Assembly (NCBI RefSeq): GCF_018860565.1 | Contig: NZ_JAHKPS010000022.1 | Location: 299,195-363,194 of the forward strand | Reading direction: 5' to 3' | Origin: Winogradskyella psychrotolerans | Lineage (GTDB): Bacteria; Bacteroidota; Bacteroidia; Flavobacteriales; Flavobacteriaceae | DNA: 64,000 bases | In this document: one piece after another, positions 17,138-25,923 of the stretch | Position numbering within the stretch: position 1 is the first letter of the stretch | How the letters are laid out: each line of letters begins with the position of its first letter | The notes under the pieces: model-generated | The model's database searches: none | Seen by the model: the letters and a program-made list of their open reading frames with translations, nothing else | Told to the model about the DNA's origin: nothing | Program-made: the position numbers and the translations under genes

Positions 17138-18016
17138 ATGAATACAAGAAAACCTACTTTAGAAAAAATAAGCCCTGAATTTGGTAGTTCTATTTTAGTT
17201 AGAAAGCATCAAATAGACTCTTATAAAGAAGAAAAGAAGCCGTTTTGGCATTTTCATCCCGAGATAGAATTAGTTTATGTTAACAAAGGACAGGGTAAGC
17301 GCCATATAGGAAATCATTTGTCTTATTTTAATAATAGTCAACTGTTATTAATAGGATCTAATTTACCGCACAATGGTTTTACGGATCGATTAACCATAAA
17401 TGGCTCAGAAACCTTAGTGCAGTTTAAACCTGAATTTTTAGGAGATCATTTTTTTGATATTCCAGAAATGGAAGCGATTAATAAAATGTTTGAATTGTCT
17501 AAGAAAGGCATTCTATTTGGCGTTAAAACAAAGCAAAAATTAGGAAAGAAGATTGAAAAATTAAATGAAAAAGAAGGCTTTAAAAAAATCCTAATTTTAT
17601 TAGAGGTGTTGCATGGTTTGGCTAAATCTGAAGATTATACCATTTTAAATGCAGATGGTTTTGCTTTTGAAACAGAACCACAAGATAGTGCTAAAATAGA
17701 TGTCATTTTTAAGCATGTTAACCAAAACTTTAAAGAACATATTAGTTTAGATGAGATTGCAGATAAAGTAAGTATGACGGTTCCAGCGTTTTGTCGCTAC
17801 TTTAAAAAAGTAACAGGTAAAACATTTACAAAGCTAGTTAATGAATACCGTATTGTACATGCCACAAAATTACTTTCGGAAAGCCAAATGAGTATTACAG
17901 ATATTAGCTTTGAATGTGGTTTTAATAATTTTTCACACTTCAATAAATTATTTAAAGAGTTTACAGGCAAAAGCGCTTCTAAATATAGAAGTGAATTAAA
18001 ATTAATGGTTCAATAA
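17138..18016 (+). CDS. AraC-family regulator with cupin sensor domain
   Basis: 292 residues. The N-terminal cupin-like domain carries FWHFHPEIELVYVNKGQGKR, with the usual HxH-type pocket, up to about residue 160. The C-terminal AraC domain (about 190-290) contains ISLDEIADKVSMTVPAFCRY and MSITDISFECGFNNFSHFNK. The leader is short: the -7 element is at 17114-17121 and the ATG at 17138. It is divergent from the paralogous secreted-protein pair, whose upstream regions share a two-part box, so it is the best candidate for their regulator and for autoregulation. Confidence 0.88.
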   Translation: MNTRKPTLEKISPEFGSSILVRKHQIDSYKEEKKPFWHFHPEIELVYVNKGQGKRHIGNHLSYFNNSQLLLIGSNLPHNGFTDRLTINGSETLVQFKPEFLGDHFFDIPEMEAINKMFELSKKGILFGVKTKQKLGKKIEKLNEKEGFKKILILLEVLHGLAKSEDYTILNADGFAFETEPQDSAKIDVIFKHVNQNFKEHISLDEIADKVSMTVPAFCRYFKKVTGKTFTKLVNEYRIVHATKLLSESQMSITDISFECGFNNFSHFNKLFKEFTGKSASKYRSELKLMVQ

Positions 18017-18031
18017 TTAAATTTCATACTT

Positions 18032-18205
18032 ATGGATGACAAAATAGATATTGCAATACTTTATTATTCTAAAAAAGGCCAAGATATATTAGATGCAGTA
18101 AATTCTAATAACAACTTGTCTGCAGATGAAATTATTCATTACGGAGAGGAAATGGCAGCTATTGAATATAAATTAACGGCTTTAGAGGTGGCTAAAGAGA
18201 GTTAG
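18032..18205 (+). CDS. Small acidic protein, 57 residues
   Basis: Hand-translated ORF with ATG 18032 and TAG 18203-18205, 15 nt after the AraC stop and so probably in the same transcript. The product is acidic and helical (MDDKIDIAILYYSKKGQDIL ... AAIEYKLTALEVAKES) with no membrane segment or Cys. I do not recognise a family. The clean frame and tight spacing make it more likely real than not. Confidence 0.5.
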   Translation: MDDKIDIAILYYSKKGQDILDAVNSNNNLSADEIIHYGEEMAAIEYKLTALEVAKES

Positions 18206-18330
18206 CCTATTTTTTTATTCTCATTCCTTACAAGAGGCTGTATTAAGAATTTATAAGCAATATCTAAAGTAATAGTATGGCTTCAACTCCTCTTTTAAAA
18301 ATATTGTAAATTGGCAAAATAATTTTCAAT

Positions 18331-18756
18331 ATGAAATACACAACATTTTTTAAAGTAGTAGTTCTATGTTTAACGTTACTGATAGTAAGCTGCGAAAAAG
18401 ATGAGATTAAAGTTTCAGATGCTGAATATGTTTCAGGAGGTAGTGGTACATCGTTAAATACAGGGGCTATAGCGATTGATTTTAATATTCCTAATAATTA
18501 TGCTATGGCAAGGGTTCGTATTGAATTTCCAGAAGTTAATATTATAAAAGAAGAAAGCGGATCTGGTGATAAACAGGTTAGGCTTGAAAATGTGTCTTCT
18601 GGCATATATAATTATACGTTTGAATTCTGGGGAACAGAAAATAGTTACAATACTGGAGGCATCGAAGAAACACCCTTAAGTAAATATTTTATAATTAATG
18701 AAACCGTTGAGGTTATAAATGGAAAAACATTAAATATAAAAGTATATTGGGATTAA
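18331..18756 (+). CDS. Hypothetical lipoprotein, 141 aa
   Basis: A lipoprotein signal (LCLTLLIVSCEKDE, lipobox Cys about residue 21) is followed by a small beta-rich domain. No family was recognised. Its stop codon is directly adjacent to the stop of the convergent HD-hydrolase gene (TAATTA), with no gap between them. Confidence 0.65.
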   Translation: MKYTTFFKVVVLCLTLLIVSCEKDEIKVSDAEYVSGGSGTSLNTGAIAIDFNIPNNYAMARVRIEFPEVNIIKEESGSGDKQVRLENVSSGIYNYTFEFWGTENSYNTGGIEETPLSKYFIINETVEVINGKTLNIKVYWD

Positions 18757-19419
18757 TTACAGCTTTCCTTCCCATTCTGCATAAAACTGTTTCAGAAAGC
18801 CTTCCATATAATTATGGCGCTCTAAGGCCATGCGTTTTGCTGTTTTGGTGTTCATTTGATCTTTTAGAAGTAACAATTTTTCGTAAAAATGATTTATTGT
18901 TGGTGCTTCAGAATGTTTGTATTCGGCCTTAGTCATGTTAAGATTAGGCTTAATGTCTGGGTTATAAAGCGCTCTGTCTTTAAAGCCTCCATAATTAAAA
19001 CAACGTGCAATACCAATGGCACCAATAGCATCTAAGCGATCGGCATCTTGTACGACTTCCATTTCTTTAGACGTAAATGCAGTATTCAAATCGAATGAAT
19101 TTTTAAAAGACATGTTGTCTATAATTTGAGTCACGTGCTCAATAATTTCACTGTCTACATTGTGTTTTAATAGAAACGTACTGGCTATTCTAGCTCCTAA
19201 TGCTTCATCTCCATTATGAAATTTAGGATCTGCAATATCGTGTAGTAAAGCTGCTAATGACACCACTGTAAGGTTTACATTTTCATATTTGGCAATTGAT
19301 AAGCTGTTTTTATAAACGCGTTCAATATGAAACCAATCGTGGCCACCTTCAGCATGCTTGAGTTCGGTTTTAACGAAATCAATAGTAGCTTCAATGAGTT
19401 GCGCATCAGAAATTGTCAT
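18757..19419 (-). CDS. HD-domain phosphohydrolase
   Basis: 220 residues with the HD metal-dependent phosphohydrolase signature: H in GHDWFHIERVY (about residue 27), LLHDIAD (HD pair about 60-61), and a later D in VVQDADRLDAIGAIG. This matches the YedJ/uncharacterised HD group that acts on nucleotides or related phosphoesters. The substrate cannot be told from sequence. It is the last gene of a leftward operon behind the desaturase (9-nt gap) and PlsC. Confidence 0.88.
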   Translation of the reverse strand: MTISDAQLIEATIDFVKTELKHAEGGHDWFHIERVYKNSLSIAKYENVNLTVVSLAALLHDIADPKFHNGDEALGARIASTFLLKHNVDSEIIEHVTQIIDNMSFKNSFDLNTAFTSKEMEVVQDADRLDAIGAIGIARCFNYGGFKDRALYNPDIKPNLNMTKAEYKHSEAPTINHFYEKLLLLKDQMNTKTAKRMALERHNYMEGFLKQFYAEWEGKL

Positions 19420-19428
19420 ACGAAATTA

Positions 19429-20409
19429 TTACGCAGGATCTACCCATTTAAATTGATAAGAATTCTCAGGAATCTTCATACGTTCAGACAAACGATACAT
19501 TCTAGGAGGTAGTTTCATTAAGTAGTCTCTTGCTTTTTCGGCTTCCTCATTAAGTCCGGTCATTTTTCCTATTTCCCAACGGTCAATTAGTTTCTGTAAG
19601 ATATCTACATAATCGTTAGACGTGTATACGCCAAGACGTTGTGCAGTGTTAGAAAATTCTTCAAAAGCTGTACCAATACTCTCGCCAGATTCTCTTAAAA
19701 AGTGTGCTGGCATCGCAATTTTGCGTTTCATCATATCATGAAAAGCCATCATCATTTGGTTAGGATCTATAGCAAAAATGCGCTCTACAAATTCCGAATA
19801 GGCATGGTGGTGGCGCATTTCGTCTCCTGAAATGATTTTACACATTTTAGCCAATTGCTTATTGCCTTTTTGTTTGGCAATTTTAGCGACACGGTTATGA
19901 GAAATATAGGTTGCTAACTCTTGAAAGCTTGTGTATACAAAGTTTTTATAAGGATCTCTGCCTGTACCAATATCAAAACCGTCATTAATTAAATATTGAG
20001 TCGTTTTTTCAATCTCACGCATATTTACGCGGCCAGATAAGTACAAGTATTTATTTAAAACATCACCATGTCTGTTTTCTTCACCTGTCCAATGTCTTAG
20101 CCATGTAGACCATCCATTACGTTCAATTTGGCCTACACCTTCAACGTCCATAAGCCATGATTCGTAACTTGGTAAGGCTTCTTCAGTAATCATATCTCCA
20201 ACTAAAACAACCCAAAAATCGTAAGGTAGTTCTTTAGATAATTCTCTAATTTCTCTAACCTCTTCATGAAAAGAATCTTTTGTAGAGTCTGGTAGGAAAT
20301 CTGTAGGTTGCCAGATTTTTTCAACAGGAATTAAATATTTTTCAATTAGCGATTGTACATCTTTTTCGAGATGCTGCATCACTTCTAATCTTACATTTTT
20401 TAGAGACAT
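19429..20409 (-). CDS. Acyl-ACP desaturase (ferritin-like di-iron)
   Basis: Introduces a double bond into acyl-ACP, making unsaturated fatty acids for membranes. 326 residues from the ATG at 20409 (MSLKNVRLEV); the frame also stays open further upstream, but that would overlap plsC. The di-iron carboxylate motifs are EENRHG (EExxH) and DEMRHH (DExxH), and the typical WSTWLRHWTGEENRHGDVLN is present. It lies 19 nt behind plsC, so desaturation and phospholipid acylation genes are co-expressed, as fits membrane-lipid adaptation. Confidence 0.93.
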   Translation of the reverse strand: MSLKNVRLEVMQHLEKDVQSLIEKYLIPVEKIWQPTDFLPDSTKDSFHEEVREIRELSKELPYDFWVVLVGDMITEEALPSYESWLMDVEGVGQIERNGWSTWLRHWTGEENRHGDVLNKYLYLSGRVNMREIEKTTQYLINDGFDIGTGRDPYKNFVYTSFQELATYISHNRVAKIAKQKGNKQLAKMCKIISGDEMRHHHAYSEFVERIFAIDPNQMMMAFHDMMKRKIAMPAHFLRESGESIGTAFEEFSNTAQRLGVYTSNDYVDILQKLIDRWEIGKMTGLNEEAEKARDYLMKLPPRMYRLSERMKIPENSYQFKWVDPA

Positions 20410-20428
20410 CTTAATGGTGTTTAGGTAA

Positions 20429-21166
20429 TTAATTCTCAATAGCAGCAACAATGGTTTGTTCTACTTGCTCAATTAATTCAGTCTTATTTGTAAAGTTAAT
20501 AATTTCTAAGGGCTTATGAACAGTAAATTTCATATGATTTCCTATTCCCATTGGGAAATTCCCGTAGCGTAACATTTTCCATGAGTTATTAACTGTAATA
20601 GGAACAATGTGTGCCGAAGGTATCTTTTTGATTAACATTTCTAAGCCTTTGGTTTTAAATGGTCTTGGAACTCCATTTTTGCTTCGTGTACCTTCGGGGA
20701 AAATAACGGCTGCTCTTTTGGTTTTTTCAATATAGTCTCCAAAGGTCATCATTGCAGATAGTGATTGTCTCGCATCTTTTCGGTCTATTAAAACAGAGCC
20801 TCCGTGACGTAAATTATAAGAAACACTTGGGATCCCTTTTCCTAATTCTTTTTTAGAAACAAATTTTACGTGATGCTTACGCATATACCACATAATAGGA
20901 GATATGTCATACATGCTTTGGTGGTTACAAACAATAATTAAGGGTCTGTCTGTACTAATGTTATAGGGATTGTAAAATGAGATTCTGGTGCCCAAAAGGT
21001 TAAGGCAACGCATAATAAAAAATTGTAGCCAATCTACACTAATCTTAAGTGCTTTATAGCCAAATACATTAAAGCTAATCCATTGGATTATATGAAATAT
21101 AACCAAGGTTAACCCAAAGCATAAATAAAATATAATAGAAAGCGGATAGGCTAGTAGTTTTCTCAT
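20429..21166 (-). CDS. plsC: 1-acyl-sn-glycerol-3-phosphate acyltransferase
   Basis: Transfers an acyl group to lysophosphatidic acid to give phosphatidic acid at the inner membrane. 245 residues from the ATG at 21166 (MRKLLAYPLS). Motif I is NHQSMYD (His 82, Asp 87), motif III is FPEGTRS (about 156-162), and VPITVNNS is motif IV. An N-terminal transmembrane helix (about 7-30) anchors it. A longer frame from 21208 is unlikely. It heads the operon with the desaturase and HD hydrolase. Confidence 0.93.
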   Translation of the reverse strand: MRKLLAYPLSIIFYLCFGLTLVIFHIIQWISFNVFGYKALKISVDWLQFFIMRCLNLLGTRISFYNPYNISTDRPLIIVCNHQSMYDISPIMWYMRKHHVKFVSKKELGKGIPSVSYNLRHGGSVLIDRKDARQSLSAMMTFGDYIEKTKRAAVIFPEGTRSKNGVPRPFKTKGLEMLIKKIPSAHIVPITVNNSWKMLRYGNFPMGIGNHMKFTVHKPLEIINFTNKTELIEQVEQTIVAAIEN

Positions 21167-21197
21167 GTAACAAAGGTAATCATTGCAATTTATGTAC

Positions 21198-21225
21198 AAA
21201 AAAACCACGATAAAAATCGTGGTTT
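21198..21225 (-). terminator. Terminator of the bacilliredoxin gene
   Basis: Stem AAACCACGAT (202-211) with ATCGTGGTTT (216-225), loop AAAA; the A run on the left is a T run on the minus strand. Confidence 0.85.
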
Positions 21226-21247
21226 AAATACTTCGTTTTTTTATCTT

Positions 21248-21658
21248 TTAGCAATGCTCGTTATAAGCATCTTTAAGATTTTCTGCAATTAATTCTGCAG
21301 GACGACCTTCAATATGGTGGCGTTCTAACATGTGTACTAGCTCTCCGTTTTTAAACAAAGCCATACTTGGCGAGCTTGGAGGAAAAGGCACCATGTGTGC
21401 TCTCGCTGCATCAACAGCTTCTTTGTCTACACCTGCAAAAACAGTAACGATATGATCTGGTTTTTTAGGGTTTTGTAAACTTGTTTTAGCTCCTGGTCTA
21501 GCATTTGCTGCTGCACAACCACAAACAGAATTTACAACCACTAAGGTTGTACCTTCTTTAGCAATAGCATTTTCTACAGCTTCTGATGTGTGTAATTCTT
21601 CAAAACCTACGCTGGTTAAATCCTCACGCATTGGTTTTACTAATTCTGCTGGATACAT
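21248..21658 (-). CDS. BrxA/BrxB-family bacilliredoxin
   Basis: 136 residues from the ATG at 21658 (MYPAELVKPM). The redox motif CGC lies at 46-48 in VNSVCGCAAANARPGAK, diagnostic for bacilliredoxins of the YphP/YqiW family. These remove low-molecular-weight thiols from oxidised proteins (bacillithiol in the organisms where it is made); whether this host makes bacillithiol cannot be read from the window. Monocistronic, with its own terminator. A longer frame from 21694 would add 12 residues upstream of a conserved start. Confidence 0.92.
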   Translation of the reverse strand: MYPAELVKPMREDLTSVGFEELHTSEAVENAIAKEGTTLVVVNSVCGCAAANARPGAKTSLQNPKKPDHIVTVFAGVDKEAVDAARAHMVPFPPSSPSMALFKNGELVHMLERHHIEGRPAELIAENLKDAYNEHC

Positions 21659-21871
21659 ATTTTTAAATTTTAATTTATCTATTTTGAATTGCAAAGATAA
21701 TGAAAATATGTCGGCAGTCCTTAGTCTTCAGTAGGCAGTTTGAATTGTGGTATTTTGGTTTTCAATAGTGAAAAAATATCAGTTAAAACTTCGTGATATC
21801 GTTTAGTTTTTTCATGATAGAATTTGTTTAATTGTTGTTTTGGATAAATTGAAGAGACGAATTAACACTAA

Positions 21872-23158
21872 TTATTCCCACCTAGCTTTTAATGTTCCTG
21901 AAAACTCTATATTGTTTCCTAAGTTTGGGAAAAAAGCATCTACAGATACCTCATTAAAGGTTAAATGAATCTCACCTCCACTATCTGGATAACGCTCGAT
22001 AAAAGTAACTTCAAAACTTCCAGTAGGAGAATAGTCGTAAAGTATACCGTCAGAAATAATTCTAGCATATATCTTCGGGGTAGATGGATATGGATCACTA
22101 AAATTATATATACCTTCGTCTAGGATATATGTTGAAAGGCGTATCCTTGAAGGACTATTTTCATCTCCAAAAATGATTATATGGTTACTTCCTGACTCTA
22201 ATGAACATAAATTAGAAAAATTAAATTGTCCGTTTTCAATAGTCTCACTATTTGCATAATCAATAATGATAGTATTTTCAATAATTTCCTGCTCTTGATT
22301 ATTTCCATTACCTGAATCAAAGTCATCACAATCTTCTAATGGGTTTGTTGGACAAATTGTAATAGCTTGACCACCATCGGCAGACATAAATGTGTCTGTA
22401 TAACTGTAACCATTATCCCAATCAACAGTATAAGTATATTGGGTGTTTTTATCAACAATAAACTTACTAATTGTACACCATTCAGATGTGTTATATTCGC
22501 CGGTAAGTGGATTAAATAAGGTTTGTGTATTACATAATGTTTCAGATATATCATTATCAACATCTCTATGGTATTTGGTTGTAAATAAATCACCATAAGT
22601 AGATTGGTCACATAAAGCTCCGTTTTCATTATAATGAGTTCCTAAGCCATATAAGGTAATGCCATTAATAGTTATAGAAGCACTACAAAGTTCGTTATGA
22701 GAAAAGAAAACAGAGGATTTAGTTCTGGCATCTGTCCACATTTGTTCATATTCTTCAATCCAAATTATTTCTATTTCACCGTTTATTGCAATAGGAGTAG
22801 AGTCAATATAAGTTCCTTCTATATTTAAGTTTAAATTATCTAAATTTAATTGACCATCAGAGAATGTAGAACTCTCAAAAGCACCATTACCACTTATATT
22901 GGTAATGGTATAAATATTGTTTTCAAGCTCAGCGTTACCAGTAAGTCTTCCAGAAAATGATTCTAAAATAAAATTGCCTGTTTCAGATATTGAAACGACA
23001 CCTTCAATATCATTGTTTATGTTTCCTGTTATCATATTTCCACTAAATTGGGCTCCAAATTCTTCATTTAAGGTAGTATCATTATTATCACTAGATTTTG
23101 AACAAGAACTAAATATTAATAATGTTAGAATAAGAACTATTGCGTATTTGTTTTTCAT
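21872..23158 (-). CDS. Large hypothetical lipoprotein, 428 aa
   Basis: The lipoprotein signal is MKNKYAIVLILTLLIFSSCS with Cys about residue 19. The rest is Asn/Asp/Thr-rich, beta-strand-like, with paired cysteines in the middle (e.g. CNTQTLFNPLTGEYNTSEWC and CDD). It may be two related beta domains joined by an acidic linker near residue 275-290 (CDDFDSGNGNNQEQE). I recognise no family. It is probably a surface lipoprotein of the outer membrane. Confidence 0.7.
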   Translation of the reverse strand: MKNKYAIVLILTLLIFSSCSKSSDNNDTTLNEEFGAQFSGNMITGNINNDIEGVVSISETGNFILESFSGRLTGNAELENNIYTITNISGNGAFESSTFSDGQLNLDNLNLNIEGTYIDSTPIAINGEIEIIWIEEYEQMWTDARTKSSVFFSHNELCSASITINGITLYGLGTHYNENGALCDQSTYGDLFTTKYHRDVDNDISETLCNTQTLFNPLTGEYNTSEWCTISKFIVDKNTQYTYTVDWDNGYSYTDTFMSADGGQAITICPTNPLEDCDDFDSGNGNNQEQEIIENTIIIDYANSETIENGQFNFSNLCSLESGSNHIIIFGDENSPSRIRLSTYILDEGIYNFSDPYPSTPKIYARIISDGILYDYSPTGSFEVTFIERYPDSGGEIHLTFNEVSVDAFFPNLGNNIEFSGTLKARWE

Positions 23159-23200
23159 AATTTCAGGTTTAAAAGTTTCTTTTAGAATAATATTTTAGTG

Positions 23201-23395
23201 CTATATTTTGCAATTAGCAGTAGTTAATATTTCTTCGTGAGAAAGTCCATATAAGTTATAATATTCCCATGTGCCTTTGGGCGCGCTTCTTGATACATAA
23301 TTCTTTTTTTCAAGCATCTCTATACTTTTTGGGTCTTCTTTACACTGTGCTATCATAGATGTTCTAAAAAATACTAGTGCCATGAATATAGTCAA
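23201..23395 (-). CDS. Small possible secreted protein, 64 aa
   Basis: The frame starts at TTG 23395; an ATG four codons later (23383) would give 60 residues. The hydrophobic N-terminus (MALVFFRTSMIAQ) looks like a short signal, followed by CKEDPKSIEML and a Tyr-rich tail. It lies 42 nt before the 428-residue lipoprotein gene on the same strand. Family unknown; it could also be a decayed fragment. Confidence 0.35.
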   Translation of the reverse strand: MTIFMALVFFRTSMIAQCKEDPKSIEMLEKKNYVSRSAPKGTWEYYNLYGLSHEEILTTANCKI

Positions 23396-23711
23396 AAAAT
23401 TTTACAGTGGATGCTTTCATTATAACGTGGTCTTTGTTATCAATCAAATTAAGTGGTTATTTAAACTGTTTACAATACCCAATAGTAGGTATTTTTAATC
23501 TACTGATTATCAGTTTTAAAATGTGTGTTTTTAGAAAATTGTTTTTGATTGCATTTAAGAAAGACAACTAATCATTTTAAGATAATATGGTGTAGGTTGT
23601 CTTAGTAAAAGCCTATTTTCTATAAAAGGTTGCGTACAAAACGTAACAAATTATAATTTCATCCAACTAACTAATAGTATATTTACAACTTTAGAAAATC
23701 AAAAATATAAT
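23396..23711. other. Intergenic region, no gene found
   Basis: 316 nt, AT-rich. A TATATTTA just before 23712 is one base off the -7 consensus and may drive the TerB/DnaJ gene. Nothing else recognisable was seen. Confidence 0.4.
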
Positions 23712-24500
23712 ATGAGTTTTGCAAAATGGATTGGTGGTGCTTTAGGTTGGTCTTTTGGTGGTCCAATAGGCGCTATTATAGGATTAGCTTTGGGTAGTTT
23801 TGTCGATAATTTAACAGATAGCGGTACGCCTTTAATAGGTGATCGTCAAACGGGAAGACAGCGTGATACGTATCGAAAAACACCAAATTATGGTCAACGT
23901 ACATCACGATCACAAACACAATCTGGTGATTTTGAAGTGAGTCTTTTGATTTTGGCATCTATTGTTATTAAAGCTGATGGGAAACAAGACCAACGCGAAT
24001 TAGATTTTGTACGTCAACAATTTACCAATATGTATGGTAAAGATAGAGCGAATAAAGCCTTTGAGTTGTTTAAGCTTGTTTCCAAACAGAATATTTCTAC
24101 ACGCCAAGTGTGTTTACAGATTAGGCAAATGATGGATCATGCGTCGCGATTACAATTGCTTCATTTTCTATTCGGAATTGCAAAAGCAGATGGTTTAGTT
24201 ACTGAAGACGAATTACGTCAAATCTATACAATAACAGGGTATTTAGGAATTAGTAATAGAGATTACGAAAGCATAAAAGCCATGTTTTATAACAGTAGTG
24301 ATAATGCTTATAAAATCTTAGAAATTGATAAGTCAGTTTCTGATACGGAGGTTAAAAAAGCATATCGTACTATGGCTAAAAAATACCACCCAGATCGTGT
24401 TGGTCATTTAGGTAAAGAACATCAAGAAGGTGCAGAAGCTAAGTTTAGACAAGTGCAAGAAGCTTATGAGCATATTCAGAAGGAACGTGGGTTTAAATAA
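23712..24500 (+). CDS. DjlA-like TerB/J-domain co-chaperone
   Basis: 262 residues: a Gly-rich hydrophobic N-terminus (MSFAKWIGGALGWSFGGPIG ... IIGLALGSFVD), a TerB-like helical domain (about 75-190; LASIVIKADGKQDQRELDF and FGIAKADGLVTEDEL), and a C-terminal J domain (about 198-260) with the HPD tripeptide in KYHPDRVGHLG. J domains stimulate DnaK ATPase. The order is that of DjlA/TerB proteins tethered at the membrane. Confidence 0.9.
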   Translation: MSFAKWIGGALGWSFGGPIGAIIGLALGSFVDNLTDSGTPLIGDRQTGRQRDTYRKTPNYGQRTSRSQTQSGDFEVSLLILASIVIKADGKQDQRELDFVRQQFTNMYGKDRANKAFELFKLVSKQNISTRQVCLQIRQMMDHASRLQLLHFLFGIAKADGLVTEDELRQIYTITGYLGISNRDYESIKAMFYNSSDNAYKILEIDKSVSDTEVKKAYRTMAKKYHPDRVGHLGKEHQEGAEAKFRQVQEAYEHIQKERGFK

Positions 24501-24539
24501 GTCTATAGTTGTTAGAAGACAATAGGATGTTATAAAAGT

Positions 24540-24689
24540 TTATTCTTTCCTTTCTTTTTCTTTCTGTCGTTTTTCAATGTATTTAAAATAGCGTTGTGTT
24601 TTATACTTGTTATAGATAAAAACACATAGTACAATAAACCCTAAAAGGATTAATCCGTTTTTACCTGTAAGATAATTTAATAGGTTCAT
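24540..24689 (-). CDS. Small single-pass membrane protein, 49 aa
   Basis: Hand-translated: ATG at 24687-24689, TAA at 24540-24542. One transmembrane segment (GLILLGFIVLCVFIYNKYKT, about 12-31) is followed by a strongly basic cytoplasmic tail (KYIEKRQKEKERKE). No family is assigned. A clean short frame in a gap between two genes, with typical membrane-protein composition. Confidence 0.55.
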   Translation of the reverse strand: MNLLNYLTGKNGLILLGFIVLCVFIYNKYKTQRYFKYIEKRQKEKERKE

Positions 24690-24762
24690 GATGGTTTAAA
24701 AATATTGGCATCTGTCGTTATTAAGTATTGAAGCTTTCAATAGTATTACAAATAAATCCAAT

Positions 24763-25923
24763 TTATCCTCTAAACAGAAAGAAGTCATCCTTCATGTCTT
24801 CAATTTGCGCATCTTCATTAGTAATAATGTAATCAATGGCTTTAGACGTGAATTCATCTCCTTTTTTAGTTAAGGACACAATATTGTCTTTAATGTGAAT
24901 CATATTATTTTTTTTAGCTAAATCGAGAACAGTTTTAGCACGTACTTTTTGCCAATTAATATGCTCGTTGAGGTGATTAACGTGGCGCTCTTCAATGTCA
25001 TCATGATTCTTTAAGTGTAGTAAAAACGTCAATAAAGAGACTTCGGTACGTTGCTGTTTTTCTCTGTACATAACGGCGATAATACCTTTTGAAGGAGCAA
25101 ATAAATAAACCAATAAAAATACTAAACCAAGAACCGTTGTAATAGAACCTGCAATTGAAGCATCTAGCCAATGTGCTACCCAATAGCCAAAAATGGCACT
25201 AAAAATGCCGAAACCTATGGCTAAACCTAGCATCTTCTTTAGGTCTGTAGTTAGTAAATAGGCAGCGGCAGCGGGAGCAATCATTAAAGCGACTACTAAA
25301 ATAGCTCCAACCGCATCAAATGCACCAACAGTTGTTATGGATGATACAGACATTAATCCGTAATGGATAATCGCTGGTGAAAACCCTAAGGATGCTGCCA
25401 AACCTTTATCAAAGGTGCTTATTTTCAATTCTTTAAAAAATAGAATTAAAAGTGTAATTGTGATGAGTAGAATAGTGCCAACGACCCAAAGTGATTTTGG
25501 ACCTACATCAGTTCCGGCAATGAGTAACCTATCAAACGGAGCAAAGGCTAATTCGCCTAATAAAACAGCATCGACATCTAAATGGACATCGTTGGCGTTT
25601 TTAGCAATTAGAATGACGCCAATACTAAACATGGCTGGAAATACTAGTCCTATGGCTGTGTCTTCTTTTACCAATCCTGTTTTCTGGATATATTCTACTA
25701 AAACCACCGTAATAATACCTGTTAAAGCCGCTAGTAGAATTAATAAAGGTGAATTTAAATCTTGTGTTATAAAAAAACCAACAACAATACCAGGTAAGAT
25801 AGAATGACTAATGGCATCACTTATCATCGCCATTTTTCGCAGTACTAAAAACGTCCCAGGAATGGCACAAGCCACGGCAACTAAACTTGCAATAAGTTGT
25901 ATTTCTAGTTGTGCGTTACTCAT
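24763..25923 (-). CDS. Divalent-metal ABC transporter permease with C-terminal winged-helix-like domain (TroD-like)
   Basis: 386 residues from the ATG at 25923 (MSNAQLEIQL). The first about 285 residues are an ABC-3 permease with eight or so helices, including LRKMAMISDAISHSILPGIV and FDAVGAILVVALMIAPAAAA. The last about 95 residues (LKNHDDIEERHVNHL ... TKKGDEFTSKAIDYIIT) look like a winged-helix domain resembling the N-terminus of DtxR/MntR regulators. Its ATG overlaps the stop of the upstream permease by 8 nt (ATGAGTAA), so the two are translationally coupled. With TroC-, TroB- and TroA-like proteins it forms one importer. Confidence 0.9.
   Translation of the reverse strand: MSNAQLEIQLIASLVAVACAIPGTFLVLRKMAMISDAISHSILPGIVVGFFITQDLNSPLLILLAALTGIITVVLVEYIQKTGLVKEDTAIGLVFPAMFSIGVILIAKNANDVHLDVDAVLLGELAFAPFDRLLIAGTDVGPKSLWVVGTILLITITLLILFFKELKISTFDKGLAASLGFSPAIIHYGLMSVSSITTVGAFDAVGAILVVALMIAPAAAAYLLTTDLKKMLGLAIGFGIFSAIFGYWVAHWLDASIAGSITTVLGLVFLLVYLFAPSKGIIAVMYREKQQRTEVSLLTFLLHLKNHDDIEERHVNHLNEHINWQKVRAKTVLDLAKKNNMIHIKDNIVSLTKKGDEFTSKAIDYIITNEDAQIEDMKDDFFLFRG

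Noticed and set aside
25415..25807. 130-codon frame antisense to the TroD-like permease
   Set aside because: It mirrors hydrophobic codons of the permease and shows no independent start signal or family.
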